Of a DNA stretch of 61,369 bases, positions 44,528 through 54,074 are shown one piece after another. Source of the DNA: Mycobacterium sp. (GTDB lineage: Bacteria; Actinomycetota; Actinomycetes; Mycobacteriales; Mycobacteriaceae). The position numbers and the translations under genes were made by a program. Every line of letters begins with the position of its first letter. Position 1 is the first letter of the stretch. The notes beneath the pieces were generated by a model. It was not told the DNA's origin and searched no databases. It saw nothing but the letters and a program-made list of their open reading frames with translations. The stretch spans positions 1 through 61,369 of the forward strand of contig JAHFVD010000024.1 of the NCBI GenBank assembly GCA_023264735.1, in the 5' to 3' direction.

Positions 44528-44992
44528 CTAGATAGCCCCCGAGAATCCCTGCTGCCGCCACGCCTCATAGGCGGCCACCGCCGCGGCATTGGACAGATTC
44601 AGTGACCGCCGGCCCGCCAGCATCGGGATGCGCACGCGTTCGGTGATATGCGGGTCGGCCAGCGTCACGTCGTCCAAACCCGTCGGCTCCGGGCCGAACA
44701 GCAACACATCGCCTGGCCGGTAGGCGATATCGGCGAACGACCGCTGGGCGTGCGCGGTGAACGCGATCACCCGCGCGTCGCCTATCGCCGCCCACGCGTC
44801 CTCCAGGCTGGCGTGCACGGTCACCGACGCCAGGTCGTGGTAGTCGAGCCCGGCACGGCGCAGCTTCGGTTCGGAGAGGTCGAAACCCAACGGCTCCACC
44901 AGATGCAATTCGCATCCGGTGGCCGCCACCATCCGGATCGCATTGCCGGTATTGGGTGCGATCCGCGGCGAGTAGAACATCACGTTGAACAC
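44528..44992 (-). CDS. trmL: tRNA (cytidine(34)-2'-O)-methyltransferase TrmL (SpoU family)
   Basis: A 154-residue SPOUT RNA methyltransferase that methylates the wobble ribose of leucine tRNAs in characterised homologues. Motif 1 is YSPRIAPNTGNAIRM, motif 2 DVLLFGPEPTGLDD, and motif 3 IPMLAGRRSLNLSNAAAVA, giving the trefoil knot that binds SAM. The start is a GTG at 44992. It corresponds to Rv3366 (spoU) by position. It is divergent from the methyltransferase gene to its right by 44 bp. Confidence 0.92.
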   Translation of the reverse strand: MFNVMFYSPRIAPNTGNAIRMVAATGCELHLVEPLGFDLSEPKLRRAGLDYHDLASVTVHASLEDAWAAIGDARVIAFTAHAQRSFADIAYRPGDVLLFGPEPTGLDDVTLADPHITERVRIPMLAGRRSLNLSNAAAVAAYEAWRQQGFSGAI

Positions 44993-45036
44993 AACGGCCC
45001 ATCCTCGGTGTGCGCAGGGGAGGAGATAATGACGGC

Positions 45037-45573
45037 ATGGTCGAGACGAGTATCTGGATGCAGAAGGTCGCGGCCGATCCCGGGCATTCGGATTGGTATA
45101 TCGAGCGGTTCCGCGCCATGGCGCGCGGCGGTGACGACCTGGCCGGCGAGGCGCGCTTCGTGGATGCGATGGCTCCCCGCGGTGCCCGCATCCTCGATGC
45201 CGGCTGTGGCCCCGGACGGGTGGGCGGCTATTTGGCTGCGGCCGGTCACCAGGTGGTCGGTGTCGATGTCGATCCGGCGCTCATCGAGGCGGCCGAGCAG
45301 GACCATCCCGGCCCGCAGTGGCTCGTCGGCGACCTCGCCGAGCTTGACCTGCCTGCGCGGGGCATCACCGAATCGTTCGACATCATCGTCTCGGCGGGCA
45401 GCAACGGGCGAGCGGTGATCGGCTTCGGCGCGGGGCGCGACTACGAGTACGGCCAGTTTTTCGACGACGCCGGCGACGCCGGATTCGCGCCCGATCTGCT
45501 GCTGTCTGCCTGGGACGTGCGGCCGTTCACCGACGATTCCGAGTTTCTCGTCGCAATCCTTCGTCCGGCGTAG
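45037..45573 (+). CDS. class I SAM-dependent methyltransferase
   Basis: A 178-residue Rossmann-fold methyltransferase. SAM-binding motif I is ILDAGCGPGRVGGYLAA (about 47-63), the acidic residue at the end of strand 2 is in VGVDVDPALIEAAEQ, and DLAELDLPA follows. The substrate is unknown. The ATG at 45037 is chosen because GGGGAGGAG precedes it. A hairpin TTGTCT-GAAT-AGACAA lies just after the stop (45578-45593). Confidence 0.88.
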   Translation: MVETSIWMQKVAADPGHSDWYIERFRAMARGGDDLAGEARFVDAMAPRGARILDAGCGPGRVGGYLAAAGHQVVGVDVDPALIEAAEQDHPGPQWLVGDLAELDLPARGITESFDIIVSAGSNGRAVIGFGAGRDYEYGQFFDDAGDAGFAPDLLLSAWDVRPFTDDSEFLVAILRPA

Positions 45574-45577
45574 TTCA

Positions 45578-45593
45578 TTGTCTGAATAGACAA
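45578..45593. other. short inverted repeat TTGTCT-N4-AGACAA
   Basis: A 6-bp perfect stem with a 4-base loop starts 5 bases after the methyltransferase stop, in the 232-bp gap before mfpE. It could be an operator for the mfp promoter or a weak terminator. It has no T-run. Confidence 0.4.
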
Positions 45594-45805
45594 CACCGGA
45601 GAACATCGGTTGATGATCTCAGTTGCGCCGCAGCGCAATTTGCTCGACACCCTATTGGGGTGAATGCCTTGGTCGCACCGCTATCTCTCTGTTCAGTAAC
45701 GACTCTGGAGATGCCGGGCAATGGCTGTCATACTCGACGCATTGCCAGGGGTTATGCGCAGCTCCGTTGTCGCCAACACGGGCAGCGATGACCAGGAAAG
45801 TCCGG

Positions 45806-48301
45806 ATGAATCAGCCTCAACAGCCGACAACGGCGCCGCCGAAGCGGCCGTCGCGTTGGTCGCTGCGCAATTGGCCGGTGCGGGGCAAAGTCTTTGCGAT
45901 CGTGGCCATCCCGCTGGCACTGGCACTCGTCTTCGCCGGCGCCCGGATCTGGGACGAGGTCAATTCGACGCGAGACCTGCAGGTGGCCGCTGATCGCGTC
46001 GAGATGATCCCGGTCATCGAGAACTATGTGACCGCCGTGGAGGGCGTCCTGCTGGCCTCCAGCTCCGGTGGGGACACCCAGGGGCAAGCAAACACATTCG
46101 ACAAAGCCAAGGCCACCCTGCAGAACAAGCTCAACTCCATCGACGTCGCCCCCGATGTCCGCGCCGGGGTGACCACCCTGCTCACCGGTGGCCAGCAGCT
46201 CATCGGCGCGGTGTCGGCAAACATAATCGGGCTACGTGAGCGGATCACCACCTACGCGCCGATCCTGTTGACCGCCGAGGACGCGATCAACGGTTCGGTG
46301 CGTCTCGACGACGAGAAGCTGCGCGCGCAGACCCAGGGCCTGAGCCGGGCGGTCGGCGCCCGCGGCCAAATGCTGATGCAACAGCTGTTGGTCAAGCAGG
46401 GCGGCGATCTGGCCGAGCCAGAGCTACGCACGTCGATGATCACGCTGGCCGGAACTGAGCCGTCGACGTTGTTCGGTATGAGTCAGGTGCTGGGCGTCGG
46501 CTCGGCGGACGCCAAGACGCTGCAGAGCGAAATGGTCCGTCGGATGGACATCATGTCCAATCCGGATGCCGTTCTGGTCGGCAACGAGGAACTGCTTGCC
46601 TCGCTGCAGGCCACCGACACCATCGCCGGCCAGCTCGTCAAGACCACCACCGCCCAAGTCACCTCGGTCGTCCAGCAGCAGGCCGCCGACCGGCGCCAGG
46701 CGGTCATCCGCGATGCGCTGTTGGTGTCGGCGGCGTTCATCATCGCGCTGGTGGTCGTGTTCCTGGTGGCGCGATCACTGGTCAGGCCGCTGCGCATCCT
46801 GCGTGACGGCGCGTTGCGGGTGGCGCACACCGATCTCGAGCAAGGCATCGCGCGGGTCCGGGCCGGTGACGAACGCGAGCCCGAACCGCTGGCCGTCTAC
46901 ACCACCGAGGAGATCGGCCAGGTCGCGCACGCGGTCGACGAGCTGCACACCCAGGCGCTGCTGCTGGCCGGTGACGAGGCCCGGCTGCGGCTGGTGATCA
47001 ACGAGATGTTCGAGACGATGTCGCGACGCAACCGCACGCTGGTTGACCAGCAGCTCGCACTCATCGACCGCCTGGAGAAGAGCGAGGACGATCCCGAACG
47101 GCTGGACAACCTCTTCCGGCTCGACCACCTCGCCACCCGGATGCGCCGGATCGGCGCCAACCTGTTGGTACTTGCCGGTGCGCAGGTCTCGCGCGATCAC
47201 CGCGAGTCGCTGCCGTTGGCCAGTGCGGTCAATGCGGCGGTCTCCGAGGTCGAGGACTACAAGCGGGTGGAGGTCGACAAGGTGCCGGACTCGGCGCTGG
47301 TCGGCCGCATCTCCGCCGACGCGGTGCACATGCTGGCCGAACTGATCGACAACGCACTGCGCTATTCGCCGCCCATCTCACCGGTGCGGGTCAGCGCGGA
47401 ACACACCAGCAACGCCGGGCTGCTCATCGAGGTGCACGACGACGGCATCGGCATGACCGACAGCGACCTGCGCATCGCCAACATGCGGCTGCACGCCGGT
47501 GGTGAGGTCAGCCAGGACAACACCCGGCACATGGGCCTGTTCGTGGTCGGCCGGCTCGCGCACATGCACGGGATGGCCGTGCGGCTGCGTAACGCGGTGG
47601 AGGGGGAGCCGTCCTCGGGGACCACTGCCGAGCTCTACATCCCGCCGAAATTGCTCGAGCACGGCGCGCCGATCGGGGCCGACGCACGGCGCTATGACGC
47701 TCCCTCGGTGACCGGCGACGAGGAGGACGTGTACGCCGCGCCGCAGCCCGAACCCGAGCCGCACGCGCAGCCGTCGCAGTGGTTCGCCCACGCCGAGGAG
47801 GCCGCGCCGGCGCGCGAGCATCCGACGGACACCGCACCGTTCTTCCTGTCCCGTGCCCGCGCGCGGGAGGCACGCCAGGAGAACATCGACATCAGCGATA
47901 TGGACGTGCTGGCCGCTGACCTGTCGGTGCCCGAACCCGAGGACACCGACACCGACTACATCTATCAAAAGATGCTCAACGAAATCATGGTCGACCCGCA
48001 CACCCTGGTAGTGCCCCAGGACTGGAAGTCGGTGTGGGACAACGGATGGGAAACCGCGGCCGAGGTGGAGAACGTGCCGGTGCAGGCGCACACCGAACAC
48101 GGCCTGCCGGTGCGCGATCCCGGCGCCCGGCTGGTCCCCGGCGCCGCCGAGGTTGTCGAAGCCGCGCCGCCTGCCCCTGAACTCCCGCAACGAGATCCCG
48201 ACGCGGTCCGAGCCACCTTCAGCAGCCACTTCGGCGGCGTGCGGGCCGCGCGCTCCGACCTTCAGAGCGGATCCGCAGAGAACGGACGAGAAGGCCAATG
48301 A
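45806..48301 (+). CDS. mfpE: MfpE, conservon sensor histidine-kinase-like protein
   Basis: An 831-residue membrane sensor (Rv3365c-like). Its first transmembrane helix is at about 28-48. An extracytoplasmic nitrate/nitrite-sensor-like helical domain spans about 50-295, and TM2 is around 300-325. A HAMP-like linker follows, then a possible H-box [12 protein letters not shown] near 440. The HATPase domain has an N-box [12 protein letters not shown] (about 511-522) and DDGIGM. The long Pro/Glu/Ala-rich C-terminal tail is probably disordered. The ATG at 45806 has AGGAAAG 6 bases upstream. It is first of five tightly overlapping mfp genes. Confidence 0.88.
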   Translation: MNQPQQPTTAPPKRPSRWSLRNWPVRGKVFAIVAIPLALALVFAGARIWDEVNSTRDLQVAADRVEMIPVIENYVTAVEGVLLASSSGGDTQGQANTFDKAKATLQNKLNSIDVAPDVRAGVTTLLTGGQQLIGAVSANIIGLRERITTYAPILLTAEDAINGSVRLDDEKLRAQTQGLSRAVGARGQMLMQQLLVKQGGDLAEPELRTSMITLAGTEPSTLFGMSQVLGVGSADAKTLQSEMVRRMDIMSNPDAVLVGNEELLASLQATDTIAGQLVKTTTAQVTSVVQQQAADRRQAVIRDALLVSAAFIIALVVVFLVARSLVRPLRILRDGALRVAHTDLEQGIARVRAGDEREPEPLAVYTTEEIGQVAHAVDELHTQALLLAGDEARLRLVINEMFETMSRRNRTLVDQQLALIDRLEKSEDDPERLDNLFRLDHLATRMRRIGANLLVLAGAQVSRDHRESLPLASAVNAAVSEVEDYKRVEVDKVPDSALVGRISADAVHMLAELIDNALRYSPPISPVRVSAEHTSNAGLLIEVHDDGIGMTDSDLRIANMRLHAGGEVSQDNTRHMGLFVVGRLAHMHGMAVRLRNAVEGEPSSGTTAELYIPPKLLEHGAPIGADARRYDAPSVTGDEEDVYAAPQPEPEPHAQPSQWFAHAEEAAPAREHPTDTAPFFLSRARAREARQENIDISDMDVLAADLSVPEPEDTDTDYIYQKMLNEIMVDPHTLVVPQDWKSVWDNGWETAAEVENVPVQAHTEHGLPVRDPGARLVPGAAEVVEAAPPAPELPQRDPDAVRATFSSHFGGVRAARSDLQSGSAENGREGQ

Positions 48302-48711
48302 CCAATCCGCCACGCCCGCCGAACAATTCGCTGGACTGGTTGGTATCCAACTTCGCCCGCGACGTCCCCGGCGTCTCCCATGCGGTGCTGGTGTCGGTCG
48401 ACGGCCTGCTCATCGCCGCCAGCGAGCAGCTGCCGCGCGAGCGTGCCGAGCAGCTGGCGGCGGTGACCTCCGGGCTGGCGAGCCTGGCCGCCGGGGCGGC
48501 CCAGCTCTTCGAAGCTGGTCAGGTGCTCCAATCGGTGGTGGAGATGGCGGGAGGCTACCTGTTGGTGATGCGGGTCGGCGACGGCTCGCATCTGGCCACG
48601 CTGGCCGCACCCAACTGCGACATCGGCCAAATCGGTTACGAGATGGCGGTTTTGGTTGAGCGAGTGGGCAACGTCGTCTCCTCGTCCCGGCGTACCCCGC
48701 GACCTTCGTGA
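48298..48711 (+). CDS. mfpD: MfpD, roadblock/LC7 domain protein
   Basis: A 137-residue roadblock/LC7 protein, of the type that acts as partner or GTPase-activating factor for the small GTPase of conservons. The core is [39 protein letters not shown] and [20 protein letters not shown]. It overlaps mfpE by 4 bp (ATGA) and mfpC by 4 bp (GTGA), a classic translationally coupled arrangement. Confidence 0.93.
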   Translation: MTNPPRPPNNSLDWLVSNFARDVPGVSHAVLVSVDGLLIAASEQLPRERAEQLAAVTSGLASLAAGAAQLFEAGQVLQSVVEMAGGYLLVMRVGDGSHLATLAAPNCDIGQIGYEMAVLVERVGNVVSSSRRTPRPS

Positions 48712-49064
48712 CCGGCGACGCCGAGGCGCACCTGGTTCGCCCGTACACGCTGACCGCGGGGCGCACCGACACGACCGTCGAGCTTCCGGTGGAGGCGCCC
48801 ATCGAGACGCTGCCGTCGGCGGTGCACCACCACTGGCCGTCCGGCGACGTGCGCGGGCGAATCTGCCGGCTGTGCAGCGACCGTCCGTCGGTGGCCGAGA
48901 TCTCCGCGCTGCTGGATCTTCCGCTCGGTGTCGCGCGGGTCCTCGTCGGTGATCTCGTGACGGCGGGCTATCTTCGGGTACAGACCACTTTGACCGATCG
49001 CTCGACACCTGACGAGCGCCGGGACCTGATCGGAAGGACCCTGCGTGGCCTACGAGCCCTCTGA
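48708..49064 (+). CDS. mfpC: MfpC, DUF742 conservon protein
   Basis: A 118-residue DUF742 protein, probably with a winged-helix fold. It includes [13 protein letters not shown] near the start, then [19 protein letters not shown] and [19 protein letters not shown]. It is found only in actinobacterial conservons between the roadblock and GTPase genes; its biochemical role is unknown. The GTG start overlaps mfpD, and the 3' end overlaps mfpB by 20 bp. Confidence 0.92.
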   Translation: MTGDAEAHLVRPYTLTAGRTDTTVELPVEAPIETLPSAVHHHWPSGDVRGRICRLCSDRPSVAEISALLDLPLGVARVLVGDLVTAGYLRVQTTLTDRSTPDERRDLIGRTLRGLRAL

Positions 49065-49611
49065 GGGGCGGACAGCTGCTTCGACGAAGATCGTCGTGGC
49101 GGGTGGGTTCGGTGCAGGCAAGACCACGTTCGTCGGGGCGGTGTCGGAGATCATGCCGCTGCGCACCGAAGCGATGGTCACCGACGCGTCTACCGCGGTC
49201 GACGCCCTGGAGGCCACTCCGGACAAGACCACGACGACGGTGGCGATGGACTTCGGCCGGATCACCCTCGACCGCGACCTGGTGCTGTACCTGTTCGGCA
49301 CCCCGGGGCAGCGCCGGTTCTGGTTCATGTGGGACGACCTGGTGCGCGGCGCGATCGGCGCGATCATCCTGGTCGACGTGCGCCGACTGCAGGACAGCTT
49401 TGCCGCGGTGGACTTCTTCGAGCACCGCAAGATGCCGTTCCTGATCGCGGTAAACGAATTCGACGGTGCACCAAGGTATCCCACCGACGAAGTGCGCCGC
49501 GCCCTGGCCTTGCCCGAGACGACGCCGGTGATCACTCTCGACGCCAGGGACCGCAAGTCGGCCACCGATGCGCTGATCGCGATCAGCGAGTATGCGCTGG
49601 CCAAGCTGTAG
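49045..49611 (+). CDS. mfpB: MfpB, conservon small GTPase
   Basis: A 188-residue Ras-like GTPase of the MglA/conservon type. The P-loop is VAGGFGAGKTTFV (about 18-30), the G3 region is LFGTPGQRRFW, and the G4-like motif is VNEFDG rather than NKxD. In M. smegmatis MfpB is reported to modulate MfpA action on DNA gyrase. The start is a GTG inside mfpC, and the TAG stop shares its last base with the mfpA GTG. Confidence 0.93.
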   Translation: MAYEPSEGRTAASTKIVVAGGFGAGKTTFVGAVSEIMPLRTEAMVTDASTAVDALEATPDKTTTTVAMDFGRITLDRDLVLYLFGTPGQRRFWFMWDDLVRGAIGAIILVDVRRLQDSFAAVDFFEHRKMPFLIAVNEFDGAPRYPTDEVRRALALPETTPVITLDARDRKSATDALIAISEYALAKL

Positions 49612-50162
49612 TGGAGCACTGGACTGACCGCGAATTCACCGGTCACGACTTTCGCGACGAAGACCTCTCCGGCCTGCAGACCGAGCGGGTGGTATTCACC
49701 GAATGCGACTTCAGTGGTGCCAACCTGTCAGAGTCGACCCATCAGGGGTCGGCCTTTCGCAACTGCCGGTTCCTGCGCACCACGCTGTGGCACAGCACGT
49801 TCCGCAACTGCAGCATGCTCGGGTCGAGCTTCGAGAACTGCCGGCTTCGCCCGATCGTCTGCGATGAGGTCGACTTCACACTCGCCGTCCTGGGTGGTGC
49901 AGACCTGCGCGGTGTGGACATGTCCGGATCCCGGCTGCGTGAAACCAGCTTGGTTCAGGCCGATTTACGCAAGGCGATCCTGCGTGGCGCCGACCTGAGC
50001 GGCGCGCGCACCAACGGGCTGCGACTCGAACAGGCCGATCTGCGGGGCGCGCGCATCGATGCCACCCTGTGGACCACGGCGGCCTGCCGGGGCGCACGCA
50101 TCGACGTCGCGCAGGCTTTGGCGTTCGCGGCCGCGCACGGCCTCGCCGTCAGCGGCGACTGA
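49611..50162 (+). CDS. mfpA: MfpA, pentapeptide-repeat gyrase-interacting protein
   Basis: A 183-residue right-handed beta-helix made of A(D/N)Lxx-type pentapeptides (for example FSGANLSEST, ADLRKAILRGADLSGARTN). The length equals that of M. tuberculosis MfpA. It mimics B-form DNA, binds gyrase, and lowers fluoroquinolone susceptibility. The short C-terminal helical part AFAAAHGLAVSGD is the dimerisation region. The GTG at 49611 overlaps the mfpB stop by one base; the longer upstream frame is a shadow of mfpB. Confidence 0.95.
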   Translation: MEHWTDREFTGHDFRDEDLSGLQTERVVFTECDFSGANLSESTHQGSAFRNCRFLRTTLWHSTFRNCSMLGSSFENCRLRPIVCDEVDFTLAVLGGADLRGVDMSGSRLRETSLVQADLRKAILRGADLSGARTNGLRLEQADLRGARIDATLWTTAACRGARIDVAQALAFAAAHGLAVSGD

Positions 50163-50176
50163 GCCGCTCCCGCGGC
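50163..50176 (+). terminator. GC hairpin directly after mfpA
   Basis: GCCGC-TCCC-GCGGC, a 5-bp stem with a 4-base loop, begins at the first base after the mfpA stop. There is no immediate T-run, but TTTTT occurs about 14-18 bases further on. It may weakly separate the mfp operon from the following operon. Confidence 0.4.
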
Positions 50177-50289
50177 GAGTTCGACTCACCTTGTTTTTAT
50201 CGGTTTCAAGCATCTCAGGACGTTGCTAGGTTTCGTATCGACCCCATAGCTCACCCTTCCATGCCGACGCTGACCCGGTAGGGCTGAAT

Positions 50290-50305
50290 ATTGTTGTGGG
50301 ACAAT
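50290..50305. promoter_or_regulatory. ATTGT-N6-ACAAT inverted repeat upstream of the cysteine-synthase-like gene
   Basis: A 5+6+5 inverted repeat 30 bp before the GTG at 50336. It is a candidate operator for the five-gene operon, and it argues that the TTG at 50291 is not the true start. The regulator is not encoded next to it. Confidence 0.45.
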
Positions 50306-50335
50306 GAATCAACGAACAGACGGATACGAGACAAC

Positions 50336-51316
50336 GTGGCAACCGGTCAGAAACGAATCTTCGACGACGTCACACAAACGGTGGGAAACACGCCGCTCGT
50401 GCGTCTGAACAATTATCTCGCTCCTGCCGACACAGAGCTGTTGTTGAAGCTCGAGTACTACAACCCGACAGCCAGCGTGAAAGACCGACTTTCCATCGGT
50501 GCGATCAACTTCGCGGAGAAGAGTGGACAGCTGCGGCCGGGCGGCACGATCGTCGCTGCGAGCAGCGGAAACCTCGGTATCGGACTCGCAGCCGCTGGAG
50601 CCGCCCGCGGCTATCGCGTCGTCATCGTCATCTATGAAGACACCAGTTACGAGCGGAAAGTTGTCATCCAAAACCTTGGGGCGGAGCTCGTCCTGACACC
50701 GAAGGAAGACGGCGTGCGAGGCTCGGTGGAGGAAGCCGAGAGAATCGCCAACAGCACTCCCGGCGCATTCTTCGTGCACCAGTTCATCATTCCCATCAAT
50801 CGCGAAATACATCGGCAGACGACGGGACCCGAGATCTGGCGCGACACCGCGGGAGACGTCGACGCGGTTGTCATCGGCGTCGGCTCGGGCGGGACGATCA
50901 GCGGTGTCGGATCCTTCCTGAAAGAGCAGAATCCGGGTATCAAGATCTTCGCGGTCGAACCCGACAATTCCGCGGTTCTGAGCGGCGAGGAATTCAATCC
51001 GCACAAGATCTACGGCCTGGGGCCCAACTTCAAGAGCCCGAACTTCGCCGACGAGGTCGTCGACGAAATTCTCCGAGTCACCGAGCACGACGCGGCCGCC
51101 ACGGCCAGAGAACTCGCCAGGCACGCCGGAATTCCCGCCGGCCTCAGCGGGGGAGCCGCGGTGGCCGCCGCCAGGCAGGTGGCCGAACGCCGAGACCCCT
51201 CCATTCGGACGATCGTCACGCTGGTGCCGGATTCCTCCGATCGCTACATATCGAGCTACCTGTTCCAGGACGCGTTCGACGAGAACGGAGTGCTCCGCGA
51301 GCATGTCAGCGTCTGA
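50336..51316 (+). CDS. PLP-dependent cysteine-synthase/CBS-family protein with altered substrate loop
   Basis: A 326-residue fold-type II PLP enzyme. The Schiff-base lysine is K49 in NPTASVKDRLSI. The phosphate-binding loop is GVGSGGTISGVG, and AVEPDNSAVLSG is conserved. The substrate-binding Asn loop, normally T-S-G-N-T-G in cysteine synthases, is S76-S-G-N-L-G81 here, and GLSGGAA replaces the usual GISSGAA. These changes suggest a different acceptor or donor, or a beta-elimination role. It is the first gene of an operon with two flavin monooxygenases and a symporter. GTG 50336 or TTG 50291 could be the start. Confidence 0.85.
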   Translation: MATGQKRIFDDVTQTVGNTPLVRLNNYLAPADTELLLKLEYYNPTASVKDRLSIGAINFAEKSGQLRPGGTIVAASSGNLGIGLAAAGAARGYRVVIVIYEDTSYERKVVIQNLGAELVLTPKEDGVRGSVEEAERIANSTPGAFFVHQFIIPINREIHRQTTGPEIWRDTAGDVDAVVIGVGSGGTISGVGSFLKEQNPGIKIFAVEPDNSAVLSGEEFNPHKIYGLGPNFKSPNFADEVVDEILRVTEHDAAATARELARHAGIPAGLSGGAAVAAARQVAERRDPSIRTIVTLVPDSSDRYISSYLFQDAFDENGVLREHVSV

Positions 51317-52475
51317 GCAGCTGGAAGAACGCGCAGCGCGTCTGCGCCAACCGGGTAAGCAATTCGCACTGGGATTCTTCACTCAGGTACCCAGTCCAAC
51401 CGACCAGCCGGCGCGACGCACCTACGACGAGCTGATCGAAAGCATCGTCGCCGCTGAGGAAATCGGATACGACAGCGTCTGGATCGGGCAGCACCATTTC
51501 AGCCCCGAGGACGGTGGGGTTCCGTCTCCTCTGGTCGTGCTCGCCGCTGCGGCGGCGCGGACCAAGCGGATCCAGCTGGGCACAGCGGTCGTCGCCCTGC
51601 CCTTCGAACACCCCATCCGGCTCGCCGAGGATCTCTCGGTGCTGGACGAGATCTCAGGCGGCCGAGTCCAGGTCGGATTGGGCGGGGCCAGGGGAGACCT
51701 GCAGGCCTTCAACACCTTCGGGGTCGACTTCTCGGCCAGGCACGAACTGTTCGACCGCAATCTGGAGATCCTGCACCATCTGCTGGAAGGCCGGTACATT
51801 ACGGAGTTCGCGAAGCCGGCCAGTGATTCTGCTGAGCCCGCGTCCGCAGGGCGGCTTTCCTCCTCCGATTCGGTTGCAGGCCAACAGGCGTCAGCGGATG
51901 TGGAGCCGAAGCGGCTCTTCCCCAGCGTGACGAGCCTGCGGGGCAGGCTGTGGCAGACGGCCAGCAGCGAGGACAGAGCTCGCTTGATCGCCCGAAATGG
52001 TAACGGGCTCATGATCGGCGCGTTCCACGACCACGTCATCTTCCATCAGCTGCGGTTCATCGTCGGCTACCTCGAAGAATGGCTGGCACTCCGCGGGAAT
52101 CTCGAAGAAGCGCGGGTGGGCGCACAGCGCTTCACCTTTCACGGTGAGAGTGCCGACGCGATAGCGGAGGAACTGGCATCGCACGTGGCATCCACGCAAC
52201 GGACTCTGGATGACCGCTTCCCGCAACTGGGGGCGCTGTCGCCGAAGGAGTATCTGCGCGAGGTCACGCGAACCGGCACGACACCGGACATCGTTCGGCA
52301 GCTTCGGGAGGATCCCGCACTGTTGGGTTTCGTCACCGATTTCTTCCCGACCACCGGGTTGTTCCCGTCCGTCAGGACAGGCACTGTCGGAGCGGATCTC
52401 AACGTCGAGCGGTTGCGAATCCTCGCCGAGGAGATCGCACCGGAACTCGGTTGGAAACCCGCTGCAAGCCAGTAG
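51303..52475 (+). CDS. LLM-class flavin-dependent monooxygenase
   Basis: A 390-residue luciferase-like monooxygenase. The N-terminal barrel strands are FALGFFTQVPSP, AEEIGYDSVWIGQHHF, RIQLGTAVVALPFEHPIRLA and EISGGRVQVGLGGARG. It contains an unusual Ser/Ala-rich insertion of about 35 residues (around 170-205), after RYITEF. It probably uses FMNH2 supplied by a separate reductase. The first 14 bp overlap the cysteine-synthase-like gene, so the pair is translationally coupled. Substrate is unknown. Confidence 0.85.
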   Translation: MSASEQLEERAARLRQPGKQFALGFFTQVPSPTDQPARRTYDELIESIVAAEEIGYDSVWIGQHHFSPEDGGVPSPLVVLAAAAARTKRIQLGTAVVALPFEHPIRLAEDLSVLDEISGGRVQVGLGGARGDLQAFNTFGVDFSARHELFDRNLEILHHLLEGRYITEFAKPASDSAEPASAGRLSSSDSVAGQQASADVEPKRLFPSVTSLRGRLWQTASSEDRARLIARNGNGLMIGAFHDHVIFHQLRFIVGYLEEWLALRGNLEEARVGAQRFTFHGESADAIAEELASHVASTQRTLDDRFPQLGALSPKEYLREVTRTGTTPDIVRQLREDPALLGFVTDFFPTTGLFPSVRTGTVGADLNVERLRILAEEIAPELGWKPAASQ

Positions 52476-52511
52476 CTTCACCAATTCATCACCCACACAA
52501 GGAGACCGGCC

Positions 52512-54047
52512 GTGCCGCACCTCGAATTCATCCAGCAGTCGGGCGCATTGGGCTACGCGCTGCTGTTCGGTCCAGGCATCGTCCTGTTGCTCATCGCCCT
52601 CGCAGTGAAGGGCGCCGTCAAGACGACACACAACTTCGTGATCTCCGGCCGGCTGCTCGGCTTTGGGTTCGGGGTGGCGTCGCTCATCTCGGTGTGGACG
52701 TGGTCGATGGCGGTGATGCTGTCATCCGCTCAGGCCTACACCTGGGGCACCTCGGGCCTGGTCTGGTTCATCGTGCCCAACGGGCTCGCCGTGATCATCA
52801 TGGTGCCCTTCGCGTTGAAGCTCCGGCAGAAGATGCCGTCCGGCTACACGCTCGCTGAGTTCATCCGCGCGCGGTTCCAGAACAGGATCAGCAGTGTGGC
52901 GACGCTGATCTTCCTGATCGGCGCGCTGCTCGGCGTCATCATGATCAACCTTGCCGGGCTGGTGCTCGTCATGAACAAGATCTTCGGACTCACCCCGGTC
53001 GGCATCGTCATCACCGGCATCGTCGTGGTCACCGTCTACTCCTACTTCGGTGGGTTGACGACATCCGCGGTCACGGGCACGTTGAACACGTTGCTGCTCG
53101 GCGTCGGGTCGTCCGTGGTCGTGCTCTTCGCCCTTGCCAAGGCCGGCGGCGCCGAGCTCATCTTCACCAAGGTTGACGCACTCGGTGACCAGCACTTTAA
53201 CCCCTTCAATCCGGTCACCGCCGCGAGCTTCGGTCTCGCCTTGGCGCTCGGCCTGCTGACCAATGTCATCGCCGATCAGTCGTTCTGGCAACGTGTTTGG
53301 GCGATCAGGCCCAAGGATCTCGGCCGCAGCTTCTTGTGGGCGGGCGTGTGGTTCTACCCCATCCCGCTGGCACTCGGCCTGCTCGGCTTCATCGGTGTCG
53401 CCTACGGCGTGACACCTGAGCAGCTGGGCTCGCTTGGCGCAGGAGCGATCGGCCCGCACGTCATCGCCAGCCTCGGTCTGCCGGTGTTCATTGTCGCCCT
53501 CTACACACTCGTGGTCGTCAACGCGTGCTTCGCGGCGATCGACGGCGCCCTTTCCGGCGTGACCTCGTTGGTCGCGGTCGACATCGTCCACCGGTACTGG
53601 CCGAAGGTGTCCGAGCGCAAGCTGCTCACCATCACGAAGGGCAGCATGATCGTCGCCGCTGCGATCGCGGGTGGTGTGGTGTTGACCGGTATCGATTACG
53701 TGAATCTCGTGACGACCGTGTACTTCTATGGCACCAGCCTGCTCATCCCGGTGACCCTGTCCATCTTCTGGTCGCGGATGACCGGGACCGGGTACGTCGC
53801 GGGTGTGCTTGCGGGGGTCGCGGTGGGTGGACCGCTGCGGGAGACGCTCGGGCCCACCTACGGACCGCTCTTCGGGATCATCGGTCTGATCGCCGCGTCG
53901 GCGATCGTCTCGGTCGTGGTGAGCCTGCGCGCCAATACCCGTTTCGACTTCGACAGCCTCGCCGAAGGCAAGGCGGCACTGCTCGAACGCGACACCCCGG
54001 CCGTGGCCGCCGAAGAGCCCGACGCCGTCCCCGCCGGACAGCAGTAA
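52512..54047 (+). CDS. sodium:solute symporter family transporter
   Basis: A 511-residue integral membrane protein with about 12-13 predicted helices. The SSS-family pattern is visible in SGRLLGFGFGVASLISVWTW (helix 2), in LAEFIRARFQNRISSVATL, and in LTNVIADQSFWQRVWAIRPK in the middle. It should import a small organic solute with Na+. A GTG start at 52512 follows AAGGAGAC. It lies between the two monooxygenase genes, so the imported solute is probably their substrate (inference). Confidence 0.9.
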   Translation: MPHLEFIQQSGALGYALLFGPGIVLLLIALAVKGAVKTTHNFVISGRLLGFGFGVASLISVWTWSMAVMLSSAQAYTWGTSGLVWFIVPNGLAVIIMVPFALKLRQKMPSGYTLAEFIRARFQNRISSVATLIFLIGALLGVIMINLAGLVLVMNKIFGLTPVGIVITGIVVVTVYSYFGGLTTSAVTGTLNTLLLGVGSSVVVLFALAKAGGAELIFTKVDALGDQHFNPFNPVTAASFGLALALGLLTNVIADQSFWQRVWAIRPKDLGRSFLWAGVWFYPIPLALGLLGFIGVAYGVTPEQLGSLGAGAIGPHVIASLGLPVFIVALYTLVVVNACFAAIDGALSGVTSLVAVDIVHRYWPKVSERKLLTITKGSMIVAAAIAGGVVLTGIDYVNLVTTVYFYGTSLLIPVTLSIFWSRMTGTGYVAGVLAGVAVGGPLRETLGPTYGPLFGIIGLIAASAIVSVVVSLRANTRFDFDSLAEGKAALLERDTPAVAAEEPDAVPAGQQ

Positions 54048-54074
54048 CACCCGAGACCCTCGAAAGGCACTCTA

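Noticed and set aside
52722..54050. A 442-codon minus-strand frame opposite the symporter
   Set aside because: Asp/Glu/Arg/His-rich composition is the mirror of hydrophobic codons; no start signals or motifs.
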